Below, one piece after another: positions 19,501-28,600 of a DNA stretch of 64,000 bases; positions within the stretch are counted from its first letter, which is position 1, and each line of letters starts with the position of its first letter. Source of the DNA: Proteiniphilum saccharofermentans (GTDB lineage Bacteria > Bacteroidota > Bacteroidia > Bacteroidales > Dysgonomonadaceae); NCBI RefSeq assembly GCF_900095135.1, contig NZ_LT605205.1, positions 1,178,001-1,242,000 on the forward strand. Reading direction: 5' to 3'. The translations under genes and the position numbers were made by a program. Under the pieces are notes generated by a model. That model was given only the letters and a program-made list of their open reading frames with translations, had not been told where the DNA came from and made no database searches.

Positions 19501-19627
19501 TACTCGCACCGATGATAGACTCACCGTTCACATCAGACACATTTCCGGTGACACGGTTCTGGGCATACGTCATAATACAGCATACATTGATGACGATACC
19601 TACAATAAATACTTTCAATTTGTGCAT
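16574..19627 (-). CDS. SusC-family TonB-dependent receptor (SusC 1), first gene of the PUL operon
   Basis: 1017 residues. Signal peptide ending IMTYAQ; carboxypeptidase-regulatory-like domain (about 24-98; IIGASILEKGTTNGTVTDID, LQISYIGYTTQEV); LDEVVVVAYGAQKKVTVTGAI; plug with EIYVRGVTTLNSSSPLVQVDG and ILKDASATAVFGVRGANGVI; barrel ending PLTRVFTVGLKLGF. A normal-length SusC. It is the first gene after the divergent region shared with HTCS 2, so HTCS 2 probably controls it and the genes behind it. The first 100 residues are very like those of SusC 3 (32087-35125), while the barrels differ. Confidence 0.96.
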   Translation of the reverse strand: MHKLKVFIVGIVINVCCIMTYAQNRVTGNVSDVNGESIIGASILEKGTTNGTVTDIDGNFTLNVSEGATLQISYIGYTTQEVVVTARPLTIILEEDTQTLDEVVVVAYGAQKKVTVTGAISSVSGNDLIKTPTGSIGNALAGKLTGVSTVQYSGEPGADAAEIYVRGVTTLNSSSPLVQVDGVERDFTQIDPNEIESITILKDASATAVFGVRGANGVILVTTKRGKEGKANISVTASTGITVPTRLLEFADSYQYASFYNEAQIRDGVNPNNVKFSPEMLTAFQTQSDPLLYPNMNWLDYILKDYAQQSQHNVNISGGNNFFRYFVSAGMYTQGGLFKTFDTGYDFNFDFKRYNYRANLDFNLSKSTELSLNIGGRVEDKNTPISAEDQNQLFRHLYWATPFSGAGIVDGKWIKTNPDVIPNPGSDGLNPYYGRGYNNKVGNTLNVDVQLKQKLDFITKGLSFNVKGSYNSSYAQTKSRSSSKAYYVAVKNDDGSMGYRKYGEDGTLGYGESFDKGRNWYFETSLNYNTTINSAHNLGALLLYNQSKYYYPGTFTDLPKGYVGMVGRLTYDYLSKYMIEFNMGYNGSENFAPGKRYGFFPAGSIGWVMTEEPFMEEIKNYVSYLKLRASYGVVGNDNTQDRRFMYIADPFYLNGSGYNFGTNVSGNRGGAYEGAKSNPDVTWEKAYKQNLGVDLYFLNDRLMTTFDIFKEHRRDILVVPSSLPSYIGMTLPVLNNGIVNSRGYEITLRWDDKIGNDFRYWISPNLSFARNKIVEQMEVRPNEDYLWRTGKPINQPFGRKFWGFYDETANERYKAQFGKDIADHSVVLKNGDAVYVDINEDGVINDDDKIAMGYTNVPEYVVGANMGFEWKGFDLSMQWTGAWNTSRMLQETLREPLGDTNNKGLLLYQYQDRWTEETASTAKLPRASITSKANNIVDSDLYLVDARYLRLKSLEVGYNFNAPFMTKMRLNSLRVYANGYNLLTFDVLKITDPESRTSDRPNYPLTRVFTVGLKLGF

Positions 19628-20050
19628 AATTTATAAATGTTTTTTAGAACATAGAGTATTAAATATATAATTAGAGAATTAAAATGTTAATTCTTATAAG
19701 CCCCCCCCCTCTTTTGTATACCGCTAAAAAATGTTTTATAATGGATTTTTTATTATTTCTTTCCGGAAAAAACATTTTTTTATTCTATGTGCGAATAATT
19801 AGATGGCAAAAGTATTGACATTTATTAATAATGACAGATGGTGAATCAATCATTCTAAAGGGGTAAAATAACCATTCCAGGAATGACAGATTTATCTGTT
19901 GTGAGATTATAATTTTCTGTATATTAGTAATATGCATTATCGTTCAGAGGGTTTTGAAATTTGACTAGAGCATACTCTTGAATATATATATATATATGAG
20001 AAATTTTTCTAAATTTGTATCAGGATGTACAATGATTCTTCTTGTAGATT
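19628..20050. promoter_or_regulatory. Divergent regulatory region between SusC 1 and HTCS 2, with a C9 tract
   Basis: 423 bases with no gene. A run of nine C (19701-19709; G9 on the SusC strand) lies about 75 bases before the SusC 1 ATG. A minus-strand box TACTTTTG (19807-19814) fits the -7 consensus for SusC 1, giving a 5' leader of about 180 bases that contains the G tract. A (TA) repeat lies at about 19983-19997. A plus-strand TAAATTTG at 20010-20017 is the likely -7 box of HTCS 2. No -33 element with good spacing was found for either. Confidence 0.55.
20010..20017 (+). promoter_or_regulatory. Probable -7 box of HTCS 2 promoter
   Basis: TAAATTTG matches TAnnTTTG. It ends 33 bases before the HTCS 2 ATG at 20051, leaving a short 5' leader. 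Confidence 0.45.
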
Positions 20051-23000
20051 ATGTTAAAAAAAGCAATTGTTTTATACTGTCTATTATTCATTTATTGTAA
20101 TGTACGGGTGCAATCACAGGCTTTAAAACATTTCGGTGTTGAAGATGGATTATCTAATAATTATATTGTCGATATAATACAGGATGGACAGGGATTTATA
20201 TGGACAGCGACAGAATCGGGATTAAACCGTTTCGACGGAAAGAACTTTACAGTATATACAAAGAATAATTCATCTATAGTGAGTAATGAACTCAATACAT
20301 TGCTATACGATGAAGAGCAAAACAGTATTTGGATAGGTTCGCAGAGGGATGGGATCAGTATTTTTGACTGTAACTCTCAGTCATTTACTAATTACACTAC
20401 CATGGAAGGGTTGATAACTAACGATGTGACACATCTTTCCCATGCAGCAGAAGGAGGGATCTGGATAACTCATTATCATTTAGGTATAGAATATTATGAT
20501 AAGAGTACCAGGCAATTAACCCGCTTTTTAAGTTCGGAGATAGAAGGATTGAGACTTCTAAACTGGTGTTCTTTCGACGATGGTAGAGGTAATCTGTATG
20601 TCGGACATGCCTTTGATGGAATAAGCATTATCGATATAAAGAATAAAACGGCACGCAATATTCGCCACGAACCGGGAAATCCCAAAAGTCTTCCCGGAAA
20701 TACTGTTCGTGTTATTTATATGGATCACTTGGGAAATATCTGGGTAGGAACAAATAACGGACTAGCTTTGTTTAATCCTCAAACTGAAGAATTTATCATA
20801 TTCAGGCATGATCCCTCAAACCCACACTCTCTGGGAGAAAACTATATTTATGATATCAGGGAAATGAAAGATGGCTCTTTGTGGATCAGTACTGATATGG
20901 CTGGCATCAGTATTCTCGATCTCAGTAGTATTACTTTGCTTGATCCTAAAATGGTTACGTTCAGAAATATATCTATCACAAAGAACCATTACGGTTTATC
21001 TTCGTCAAATGTCAGAGTGTTATTTCAGGATTCTTTCGATAATATCTGGATTGGACATTACAGTCGTGGAATAGATTTTATCGGTAATAAACCCCCTGTT
21101 TTTCAAACTCTTTTGTATTCTATGGATAAATACAGAGACACGAATGAGAAGCAGATATGGGATATATGTATAGATAAAAACCAACAATTATGGGTCGGTG
21201 CCGAAAATGAAATTATTCTCCTTCAGAATAATGAAATAAGAAGAACTATCAATATTCACCCCTATCTGTCAAAAGCAAGTTCAAATGTATATATCAACAA
21301 AATAAAAAATGACAGCAATGGAATCCTATGGTTAGGAACAACTATGGGTGATATATTCAGGTTCAATCCAGAGAATTATCAGATAAAAACTACTTCTTTC
21401 GGCAAAAGGGGAGAGTATGCACATGAATTTTATGAGGATAGCGACGGGAAAATATGGATTGGAGCAGAAAACGGATTATATTCTTACCGGAATGGAAATA
21501 TTGAGAAAGAAAGCCGTATCGATGACCAACTGGAGGATAAGACAATATATAGCATTCTGCGTGACAGAGAGGGGAAATTATGGATTGGGACATTCGGAAA
21601 AGGAATATTTATTTTTGACGATAATGATAATCTGATCGCCAATATAGTCAGAGATAAAGGATTTATCTCTAATGCTATCAATCACCTTTATATGGATTCC
21701 AAGGGAGGTATATGGGTTGCTACACGGAATGGATTGGCTTATTTTAAGAATACTGCGGATACAGACCAATATGAAGTATATGATGAGAAACAGGGACTTG
21801 AGAACTCATATATCCGTGCCATTCAACAGGATAACCAGGGAAATATCTGGATCAGCACCAATGCCGGTATTTCCTTGTGGAATGGTGAAAATTTTAATAA
21901 CTATAATCACCAGGATGGAACCCCTATCGGAGATTTTACCAATGGTGCTGCAAGTCTCAGGGAAGACGGTATCCTTTTCTTTGGTTCACTCAATGGTGTC
22001 TGCTATTTTAATCCTGAAGAATTAACGAAAGAAAAACGAAAAGTTGTTCCTGTGCAAATTATAGAATGTCTGGCATTGAATAAACAGATAGAAAATTACA
22101 GCAGGGAAATTCTGGTTCCTACAACACAGCATAGAATAGAGTTGGCATATGATAAAAACTCTTTCAGGATCTCATTTTCAAGTCCTGACTATTCACAAAA
22201 CCAGCAAGTCGAGTATGCCTATATGATGGAAGGACTTGACAATACCTGGTATAATACGCAGGATGAAAACCAGGTTGCATTCCGGAACATAGCCCCGGGA
22301 GAGTATACGTTTAAAGTAAAAAGCCGTCTGAAAAATCAGGAATGGGATGAAGTAAATATTGCCTCGCTGGACTTTATCATCCATCCTCCCTTATGGCTTA
22401 CCTGGTATGCCAAGCTTTTATATGTAATAATAGCCTGTATAATCATCTTCTTCTCACTCCGTTCCTATAAAAAAAGTGTCGACCTGAAAACATCCCTTGA
22501 ACTGGAAAAGAAAAACAGCCAGAACAAACAGGAACTAAACGACGAACGACTGCGTTTTTATACGAATATTACCCATGAACTCCGGACTCCGTTGACACTT
22601 ATTCTCGGACCACTGGAGGATCTGGTGCAGGATTCCGGATTAGCACCAGTACATAGCAAGAAAATAGGTATTATTCACGCCAGCGCCATCCGCCTTTTAA
22701 ATCTGATCAACCAGATTCTCGAATTCAGGAAAACCGAGACGCAGAACAGGAAACTATCCGTGTCGAAGGGGAATCTGGCAAATCTGGTTGCAGAAACAGG
22801 ATTACGCTATAAGGAATTATCCCGGAATGATAAGGTTATAATCCATGTTGATATAGGCGAGAAAAATACAATCCTCTATTTTGATGCTGACGTTATCACT
22901 ACCATATTGAATAACCTCTTGTCAAATGCAATAAAATATACAGCAGAAGGTGAAATTCGCCTTTCTCTGCGTTCGGTCAAGGAGAAAGACAATCACTATA

Positions 23001-24094
23001 CCGAAATAGTGGTTTCCGATACTGGTTATGGAATAGAGGCCGACGCTTTATCACATATATTCGAACGTTATTACCAGGCAAAAGGTAGACATCAATCGTC
23101 CGGTACGGGAATAGGACTTGCCCTCGTTAAATCATTAGCCGATCTTCACGAAGGGACTTTGCATGTGGAAAGTACTGTCGGTAAAGGAACCCTGTTCAGG
23201 TTACGTTTATTAACCGGAAACACTTACCCTTCGGCTATACATACGGAAGAAAAATCGGCTACTGATACTATTGAAGAAGAACAGGACATCCAAAAGGAAG
23301 ATAATACTGACAGCCGTCCTGTAATTTTGGTAGTTGAAGATGATAATGACATCCGGGGATACATTATCTCCTCTCTGGAAAACAATTATCATGTGCTATC
23401 CGCAACAAACGGAAAAGAGGGATTGGATCTGGCTAGAAAGCACATACCCAATATTATTGTCAGTGATATTATGATGCCTGAAATGGACGGTATGGAACTC
23501 TGCCGTACGATAAAAGAAGACATGCGTACCAGCCATGTTTCGGTTATTTTACTTACTGCTAAAGATTCTCTCTCTGATCAGGAAAAAGGGTATGACAGCG
23601 GAGCTGATTCCTATTTGACAAAACCGTTTAGCGCCAGGCTATTACGGAGCCGGATAGACAACTTGCTGGAATCGCGCCGGAAACTGGCAGAGCAAATCAG
23701 TACATTCGCCAAGGGAACAGTAAGGCATGAAAATAACTTAGTGGAAGAACCTCTAAAGATCAGTAAATTGGATGAAGAGTTTCTAAATAAACTCACCGAG
23801 ATTGTAGAGAATAATATTGAAATGGAAGACCTTGATATTGCCTTTATCAAAGAAAAGATGAACATGAGCTATTCTACCTTCTATAGAAAAGTCAAAGGAC
23901 TCACTGGAATATCTCCCAATGAGTTTATCCGGAAGATCAGGCTCAAAAATAGTCTCCGGCTCCTACTGGCCGGTTCATATCAGGTATCGGAAGTGGCATA
24001 TATGTCCGGATTCAATGATGTGGTCTATTTCCGGAAATGTTTTAAGGACGAATACGGTATGGCTCCTTCAGAATATGCAAAATCAATGAAATAA
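20051..24094 (+). CDS. Hybrid two-component system regulator (HTCS 2)
   Basis: 1347 residues with the same architecture as HTCS 1. Signal peptide (MLKKAIVLYCLLFIYCNVRV), double propeller sensor (about 25-715), Y_Y_Y domain, membrane helix near WLTWYAKLLYVIIACIIIFF, HisKA with His842 (NITHELRTPL), HATPase (LSNAIKYTA; GTGIGLALVKSLADLHEG), receiver with Asp1139 (VSDIMMPEMDG), AraC helix-turn-helix ending SEYAKSMK. It resembles HTCS 1 closely in the kinase and receiver parts and less in the propellers, as expected for paralogues sensing different sugars. It is divergent from the SusC 1 operon and has the GH2 gene 107 bases downstream on its own strand. Both are likely targets. Confidence 0.95.
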   Translation: MLKKAIVLYCLLFIYCNVRVQSQALKHFGVEDGLSNNYIVDIIQDGQGFIWTATESGLNRFDGKNFTVYTKNNSSIVSNELNTLLYDEEQNSIWIGSQRDGISIFDCNSQSFTNYTTMEGLITNDVTHLSHAAEGGIWITHYHLGIEYYDKSTRQLTRFLSSEIEGLRLLNWCSFDDGRGNLYVGHAFDGISIIDIKNKTARNIRHEPGNPKSLPGNTVRVIYMDHLGNIWVGTNNGLALFNPQTEEFIIFRHDPSNPHSLGENYIYDIREMKDGSLWISTDMAGISILDLSSITLLDPKMVTFRNISITKNHYGLSSSNVRVLFQDSFDNIWIGHYSRGIDFIGNKPPVFQTLLYSMDKYRDTNEKQIWDICIDKNQQLWVGAENEIILLQNNEIRRTINIHPYLSKASSNVYINKIKNDSNGILWLGTTMGDIFRFNPENYQIKTTSFGKRGEYAHEFYEDSDGKIWIGAENGLYSYRNGNIEKESRIDDQLEDKTIYSILRDREGKLWIGTFGKGIFIFDDNDNLIANIVRDKGFISNAINHLYMDSKGGIWVATRNGLAYFKNTADTDQYEVYDEKQGLENSYIRAIQQDNQGNIWISTNAGISLWNGENFNNYNHQDGTPIGDFTNGAASLREDGILFFGSLNGVCYFNPEELTKEKRKVVPVQIIECLALNKQIENYSREILVPTTQHRIELAYDKNSFRISFSSPDYSQNQQVEYAYMMEGLDNTWYNTQDENQVAFRNIAPGEYTFKVKSRLKNQEWDEVNIASLDFIIHPPLWLTWYAKLLYVIIACIIIFFSLRSYKKSVDLKTSLELEKKNSQNKQELNDERLRFYTNITHELRTPLTLILGPLEDLVQDSGLAPVHSKKIGIIHASAIRLLNLINQILEFRKTETQNRKLSVSKGNLANLVAETGLRYKELSRNDKVIIHVDIGEKNTILYFDADVITTILNNLLSNAIKYTAEGEIRLSLRSVKEKDNHYTEIVVSDTGYGIEADALSHIFERYYQAKGRHQSSGTGIGLALVKSLADLHEGTLHVESTVGKGTLFRLRLLTGNTYPSAIHTEEKSATDTIEEEQDIQKEDNTDSRPVILVVEDDNDIRGYIISSLENNYHVLSATNGKEGLDLARKHIPNIIVSDIMMPEMDGMELCRTIKEDMRTSHVSVILLTAKDSLSDQEKGYDSGADSYLTKPFSARLLRSRIDNLLESRRKLAEQISTFAKGTVRHENNLVEEPLKISKLDEEFLNKLTEIVENNIEMEDLDIAFIKEKMNMSYSTFYRKVKGLTGISPNEFIRKIRLKNSLRLLLAGSYQVSEVAYMSGFNDVVYFRKCFKDEYGMAPSEYAKSMK

Positions 24095-24162
24095 ATCTGT
24101 TTTGATTGATTTATCTCTCTTTTTTGATTAATTTCTCTTTTCATTCTAAGAGCCAATATATC

Positions 24163-24170
24163 TATTTTTG
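24163..24170 (+). promoter_or_regulatory. Probable -7 box of the GH2 gene
   Basis: TATTTTTG matches TAnnTTTG and lies 31 bases before the ATG at 24202, so the GH2 gene may have its own promoter rather than relying on HTCS 2 read-through. No TTG at 19-21 bases upstream was found. The last bases before the ATG (AAAATAATCGT) match the end of the leader repeats. Confidence 0.4.
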
Positions 24171-24201
24171 TTAAAATTATAAAGCACATAAAAATAATCG
24201 T

Positions 24202-27200
24202 ATGAGAAAGACATCTTCCTTTTTATTCATTTCAATTCTGGGTTGCATGAATTTATTCGCGCAAAACGTTCCCGATTGGGAAGATCCGGAAGTTTTCGCA
24301 GTCAATAAAGAAAACACCCGGACTACATCGTTGCCTTATCCCTCCGAAGAGTTGGCCGTAGGAGATAACTACGATTCATCACCCTACTATCAGTCTCTGA
24401 ACGGTAAATGGAAATTCCATTGGGTTCCAAGGGTATCGGAAGTTCCCGCCGGCTTTTATGAAGAGAACTACGATATAAGCGGTTGGGGTGAAATGCCTGT
24501 ACCGGGAAACTGGGAATTTAACGGATACGGAATACCCATGTACGTGAATACCGGTTTTGGATTCAGGGCAAAACCGCCGCATATCGACAGGGAAGACTCT
24601 CCTACCGGAGCATATCGCCATGAATTCAGTATTCCCGACAGTTGGGACGGCAGACGTATTTTTATCCATTTCGAAGGCGGAACAAACTCTATGTATGTAT
24701 GGGTAAACGGACAAAAGGTGGGATATACCCAAAACTCCAAAAGTCCGGCTGAATTCGATATCACAGATTACGTGAGAAAAGGTAAAAACACATTGGCTTG
24801 CCAGGTACACAAATTCAGCGACGGCTCCTATCTCGAGGACCAGGATATGTGGAGGCTTGGGGGAATAAACCGCAACGTTTACCTTTACAGCACGGCGCAA
24901 ACCCGTATTTTTGACTTCTTTGCCCATCCCGACCTGGATAAAAATTATAAAAACGGCATTTTCAGTGTGGATATTACATTGAAGAACTATACCGATAACC
25001 TCCAAAATAACTCGGTAGAAGTTTCGTTATTAGACAAATCGGGCAAAAAAATATTTTCCCGTAATCAAAAATCGGGTATTCCTGCGAATGGAACCGCTGA
25101 TATTACTGTTTCAGGGAATGTCTCCAATCCGTTGAAATGGACGGCTGAAACCCCAAACCTCTATACAATGCTTATCACATTGAAAGACGGTAACGGTAGG
25201 ATTGTCGAATCCACATCGCACAAAATAGGATTCCGTAAAATTGAAATAACAGACGGACAACTGTTTGTAAACGGAAAGAAAGTTTTCTTCAAAGGGGTGA
25301 ATCTCCACGAATTCAATACCCATACGGGTCAGGTGGTAACACGTAAGGAAATGATGCGTAACCTGCAACTGATGAAGGAACTCAATATAAACGCCGTCCG
25401 TACATCGCATTATCCGCAACAACCCTTGTGGTATAAACTGTGTGATGAATATGGCATCTACCTTGTCGATGAAGCCAATCTGGAATCGCACGGACTCGGT
25501 TACGGTCCCGACAATGTTTCGAACTTCCCCGAATGGCATGGACAACATATGGACCGCATTATCCGGCTTGTGGAACGTGACAAAAATCATGCGTCGGTCA
25601 TCTTCTGGTCATTGGGTAATGAAGCCAGCAACGGAAAAGCCTTTTTCGATATGTACGACTGGGCCAAAGCACGTGACAACAGCCGTCCCGTGCAATATGA
25701 ACAAGCCTATCAGAGGGACAGGAACACAGATGTTATCTGCCACATGTACCCATCATGGGAAAACATGAAACGCGATGCAGCCAAAGACCTCGGAAAACCT
25801 TATATCATGTGCGAATATGCCCATGCCATGGGTAACAGTATGGGGAATTTTCAGGAATACTGGGACCTGATGCGCTCCAGTAAGAATATGCAGGGCGGAT
25901 TCATCTGGGAATGGTACAACCATGGATATCCTACCCACGATGAGCAGGGACGTTTCTACTGGGCATATGGTGGCGACCTGAAAGCCTATAACAAAATGAA
26001 CAATGATAACTTCTGCATGGACGGTATCATTAGTCCCGACCAGAATTATATACCACATACCTATATCGTTAAGAAGGTATATCAGGATATCCTGTTTGAA
26101 GCAAAGGATCTGAATAAAGGAATTATTACCGTAATTAATGATTTCAAATTCACAGACCTAACCTCCGAAAAATACAGTTTCAAATGGGTACTCCTGAAAA
26201 ATGGAGAAGAATTCAAAGAAGGCACGTTTACCACATCTGTTCCGGCGGATAGCCGAAAAGACGTTCATTTGAATTTGCCCGCTCTGGCTGAAGAAGCAGG
26301 CGTAGAGTATTTTCTCCAGGTATATGCTTACAGCAATCAGGCCACCGAATTAATTCCTTCCGGATTTGAAGTAGCCAAAGAGGAATTTGCACTTAACCCC
26401 AACAATTATTTCGTTGCCGGAAATGTAAACGGACAAATTGCCGTTGAAAAGCAAGACGATAAGATCATAGTCAAAGCAGGTAATCTGTCTTATGAATTTT
26501 CATCAAAGGACGGACGTGGTTTGTTAAGTATGAAAAATAAAGGACAGGATGTGTTCAGAGAACTGCCCCGTCTTAATTTCTGGAGAGCGCTTACCGACAA
26601 CGAATTCGGAGAATGGATGCAGTATAGTACCCGTATCTGGGAATCGGCCGGACACAACACCATATACAGTTACAAAGGTTCCAAAGAGACATCAGAAGGA
26701 TTCAACGCAAATTATGAAGTCAAGCTGAAAGGTATTGAAGCCAAAGTGGACATCACCTACACGGTAAATAAAGACGGTAGCCTCACCACTGCCGCTCATT
26801 ACAACGCATTGTCCGATGACCTGCCTGAAATGCTGCGATTTGGCATGGTAATGACCCTACCCAAAGATTACAACGATTTCACATGGTACGGCCGTGGCCC
26901 TCGTGAAAACTATGTGGACCGGAAACACGATACATTTATGGGTATCTGGAGCGGAAAGGTAGAGAAACAGGCTTTTCCCTATTATCGCCCTCAGGAAACA
27001 GGAAATAAAACCGATGTACGTTGGCTCACTTTGAAAAATAAAGAGGGTAAAGGTGTCAGAATCGATGGTGCGCAGCCGTTATCGGTAAGTGCCACGAACA
27101 ACCGTCCTGAAGACCTTGATCCGGGCATGACCAAGAAACAACAGCACTGGTCGGATGTATTACCCCGTCACGAAGTTGTACTGTGCGTAGACCTGTTCCA

Positions 27201-27309
27201 GCGAGGTGTAGGTGGGTTGCAGTCGTGGGGAGCAAAACCGTTAGACCAATACCGGTTCATGGATAAGGAATATTCCTACAGCTACACTATTAGCGTAAAC
27301 GATCTGTAA
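24202..27309 (+). CDS. GH2 beta-galactosidase (LacZ type), secreted
   Basis: 1035 residues, the usual length for LacZ-type enzymes plus a signal peptide (MRKTSSFLFISILGCMNLFAQ). Order: N-terminal sugar-binding jelly roll (about 60-225), Ig-like domain (about 230-335), TIM barrel (about 340-630), DUF4981-like domain, and C-terminal Bgal_small_N domain (about 750-1030). Acid/base Glu474 is in WSLGNEASNGK and nucleophile Glu538 in IMCEYAHAMGNSMGN, both intact. It should release terminal beta-galactose in the periplasm. It lies behind HTCS 2 and is convergent with the GH154 gene, 18 bases away. In this locus it could trim beta-galactosyl side chains; other GH2 specificities are possible, but the LacZ-type small domain favours galactosidase. 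Confidence 0.93.
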   Translation: MRKTSSFLFISILGCMNLFAQNVPDWEDPEVFAVNKENTRTTSLPYPSEELAVGDNYDSSPYYQSLNGKWKFHWVPRVSEVPAGFYEENYDISGWGEMPVPGNWEFNGYGIPMYVNTGFGFRAKPPHIDREDSPTGAYRHEFSIPDSWDGRRIFIHFEGGTNSMYVWVNGQKVGYTQNSKSPAEFDITDYVRKGKNTLACQVHKFSDGSYLEDQDMWRLGGINRNVYLYSTAQTRIFDFFAHPDLDKNYKNGIFSVDITLKNYTDNLQNNSVEVSLLDKSGKKIFSRNQKSGIPANGTADITVSGNVSNPLKWTAETPNLYTMLITLKDGNGRIVESTSHKIGFRKIEITDGQLFVNGKKVFFKGVNLHEFNTHTGQVVTRKEMMRNLQLMKELNINAVRTSHYPQQPLWYKLCDEYGIYLVDEANLESHGLGYGPDNVSNFPEWHGQHMDRIIRLVERDKNHASVIFWSLGNEASNGKAFFDMYDWAKARDNSRPVQYEQAYQRDRNTDVICHMYPSWENMKRDAAKDLGKPYIMCEYAHAMGNSMGNFQEYWDLMRSSKNMQGGFIWEWYNHGYPTHDEQGRFYWAYGGDLKAYNKMNNDNFCMDGIISPDQNYIPHTYIVKKVYQDILFEAKDLNKGIITVINDFKFTDLTSEKYSFKWVLLKNGEEFKEGTFTTSVPADSRKDVHLNLPALAEEAGVEYFLQVYAYSNQATELIPSGFEVAKEEFALNPNNYFVAGNVNGQIAVEKQDDKIIVKAGNLSYEFSSKDGRGLLSMKNKGQDVFRELPRLNFWRALTDNEFGEWMQYSTRIWESAGHNTIYSYKGSKETSEGFNANYEVKLKGIEAKVDITYTVNKDGSLTTAAHYNALSDDLPEMLRFGMVMTLPKDYNDFTWYGRGPRENYVDRKHDTFMGIWSGKVEKQAFPYYRPQETGNKTDVRWLTLKNKEGKGVRIDGAQPLSVSATNNRPEDLDPGMTKKQQHWSDVLPRHEVVLCVDLFQRGVGGLQSWGAKPLDQYRFMDKEYSYSYTISVNDL

Positions 27310-27327
27310 GGTGTTGAGATAACCTTA

Positions 27328-28593
27328 TTAGTATCTTATAGCATGGTCTTTGGGAAAGGAATTCCCGTGCCATGCTTTTTTTGTTGTCCAGTCTTCCGCG
27401 GCAGAGGTCCAGAATGAATGATCCGCAGGTAATCCCAGTGGTAGAAACACTTCCGAGGTGAGATACATGCTACCGTTGTTGGTATACCAGTCGGCAAGAT
27501 TGGGTTGGTGGCCGGCAAATCCTAGTTGCAGGAATCCTCCTTCATTGAAATTACCTTCGTTCATGAACATCCGTTTCATGACAGCAGTGAGTGCACTTCT
27601 GACCTGCCCTTCGGCCAGTTCTTCCGGTAGAAGTTCCTTCCATGAGAGCATGGATAGAGGTTGGAATACACCCAGGCGGTAGGTCATGGAACGTCCGAAC
27701 AACGGAAAGGTTCCTTCGGGAGAAATAAAGCGCTCCAATATAATTCCGAAGCGTTGCATCCGTTTTTTCGCGATATCCAGATCCTTCCGAACTGATTCCG
27801 GGTTTTTGTCCCTCAACGGTATTTTTCTGTCTACAAGTACCTGAAGAACCTGCACATACATCGGTTGTATCACATAGCTGTTATAGTAGTCGAAAGCGAA
27901 ATGCTCTCCGTCGGAATACCATCCGTCGCCCACGTACCATTCATCGATCTTCCTGATAGCACTGTGTATGCGGTACATATCGTATTGCGCTCCTGCTTCC
28001 ATCAGGAAAGTTTCGACCATTGCCGAGAACAAGAGCCAGTTGGTGTAAGGGGGATCGATACGGCGGAGTTGCTGGAATTCCTTGATATACCGCTCTTTGG
28101 TTACCTCGTCAAGAGGTTCCCATAACTGTTCGGGGGCACGCAGAAAACTACTGGCGATATAAGCGGCATCCACCAACGGCTGCCCTTCATTTCTCCATAA
28201 CAGGTAGTCGGGGCTTTCAGGATCGACCGCATGCGCGTAACTCTTCAATGCCCATTCCCGGAGTTGTTTCCTTTGTATCCCTTCAGCTGTATTATCATCC
28301 GGCAGGCTAAGCCAGGGCGCTATACCCGACATCAGCCTTCCGAAACATTCCATATAGGTAACGTCTTTATCTCGTCCATCCCATGTGGGACTGACTTCCA
28401 CCTGCATATTCTTTTTCAATTCGCCTTTACTCATATTTTCAAGTACAGGCGCGGCGATCCTGTATGCTAACGCGGTCCAGTATGCACGATCACTCTCTGC
28501 CGATGCAACGGGTGAATCATTCACAGTTTCCGCGGAATAAAGTGATATAATTATTAACAGAGAGGATACTATAAATAATAATGCTCGTTTCAT
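27328..28593 (-). CDS. DUF2264 protein, glycoside hydrolase family GH154 type
   Basis: 421 residues with a signal peptide (MKRALLFIVSSLLIIISLYSA). It has the DUF2264 pattern: RAYWTALAYRIAAPVLENMSKG, TYMECFGRLMSGIAPWLSLP, PLVDAAYIASSFLRAP, NWLLFSAMVETFLM, WYVGDGWYSDGEHFAFDYYNSYVI, FPLFGRSMTYRLGVFQPLS and the ending FPKDHAIRY. The fold is expected to be an (alpha/alpha)6 barrel. GH154 contains characterised beta-glucuronidases; removal of uronic acid caps is therefore the likely role. It starts 7 bases after the GH105 gene, so they form an operon. A fragment matching its last 12 codons occurs again at about 30,000 (see the pseudogene entry). Confidence 0.85.
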   Translation of the reverse strand: MKRALLFIVSSLLIIISLYSAETVNDSPVASAESDRAYWTALAYRIAAPVLENMSKGELKKNMQVEVSPTWDGRDKDVTYMECFGRLMSGIAPWLSLPDDNTAEGIQRKQLREWALKSYAHAVDPESPDYLLWRNEGQPLVDAAYIASSFLRAPEQLWEPLDEVTKERYIKEFQQLRRIDPPYTNWLLFSAMVETFLMEAGAQYDMYRIHSAIRKIDEWYVGDGWYSDGEHFAFDYYNSYVIQPMYVQVLQVLVDRKIPLRDKNPESVRKDLDIAKKRMQRFGIILERFISPEGTFPLFGRSMTYRLGVFQPLSMLSWKELLPEELAEGQVRSALTAVMKRMFMNEGNFNEGGFLQLGFAGHQPNLADWYTNNGSMYLTSEVFLPLGLPADHSFWTSAAEDWTTKKAWHGNSFPKDHAIRY

Positions 28594-28600
28594 ATGATTC

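Noticed and set aside
19982-19998. TA repeat near HTCS 2 as a replication or attachment site
   Set aside because: It is short and has no accompanying dyads or integrase gene; AT-rich promoter DNA explains it.
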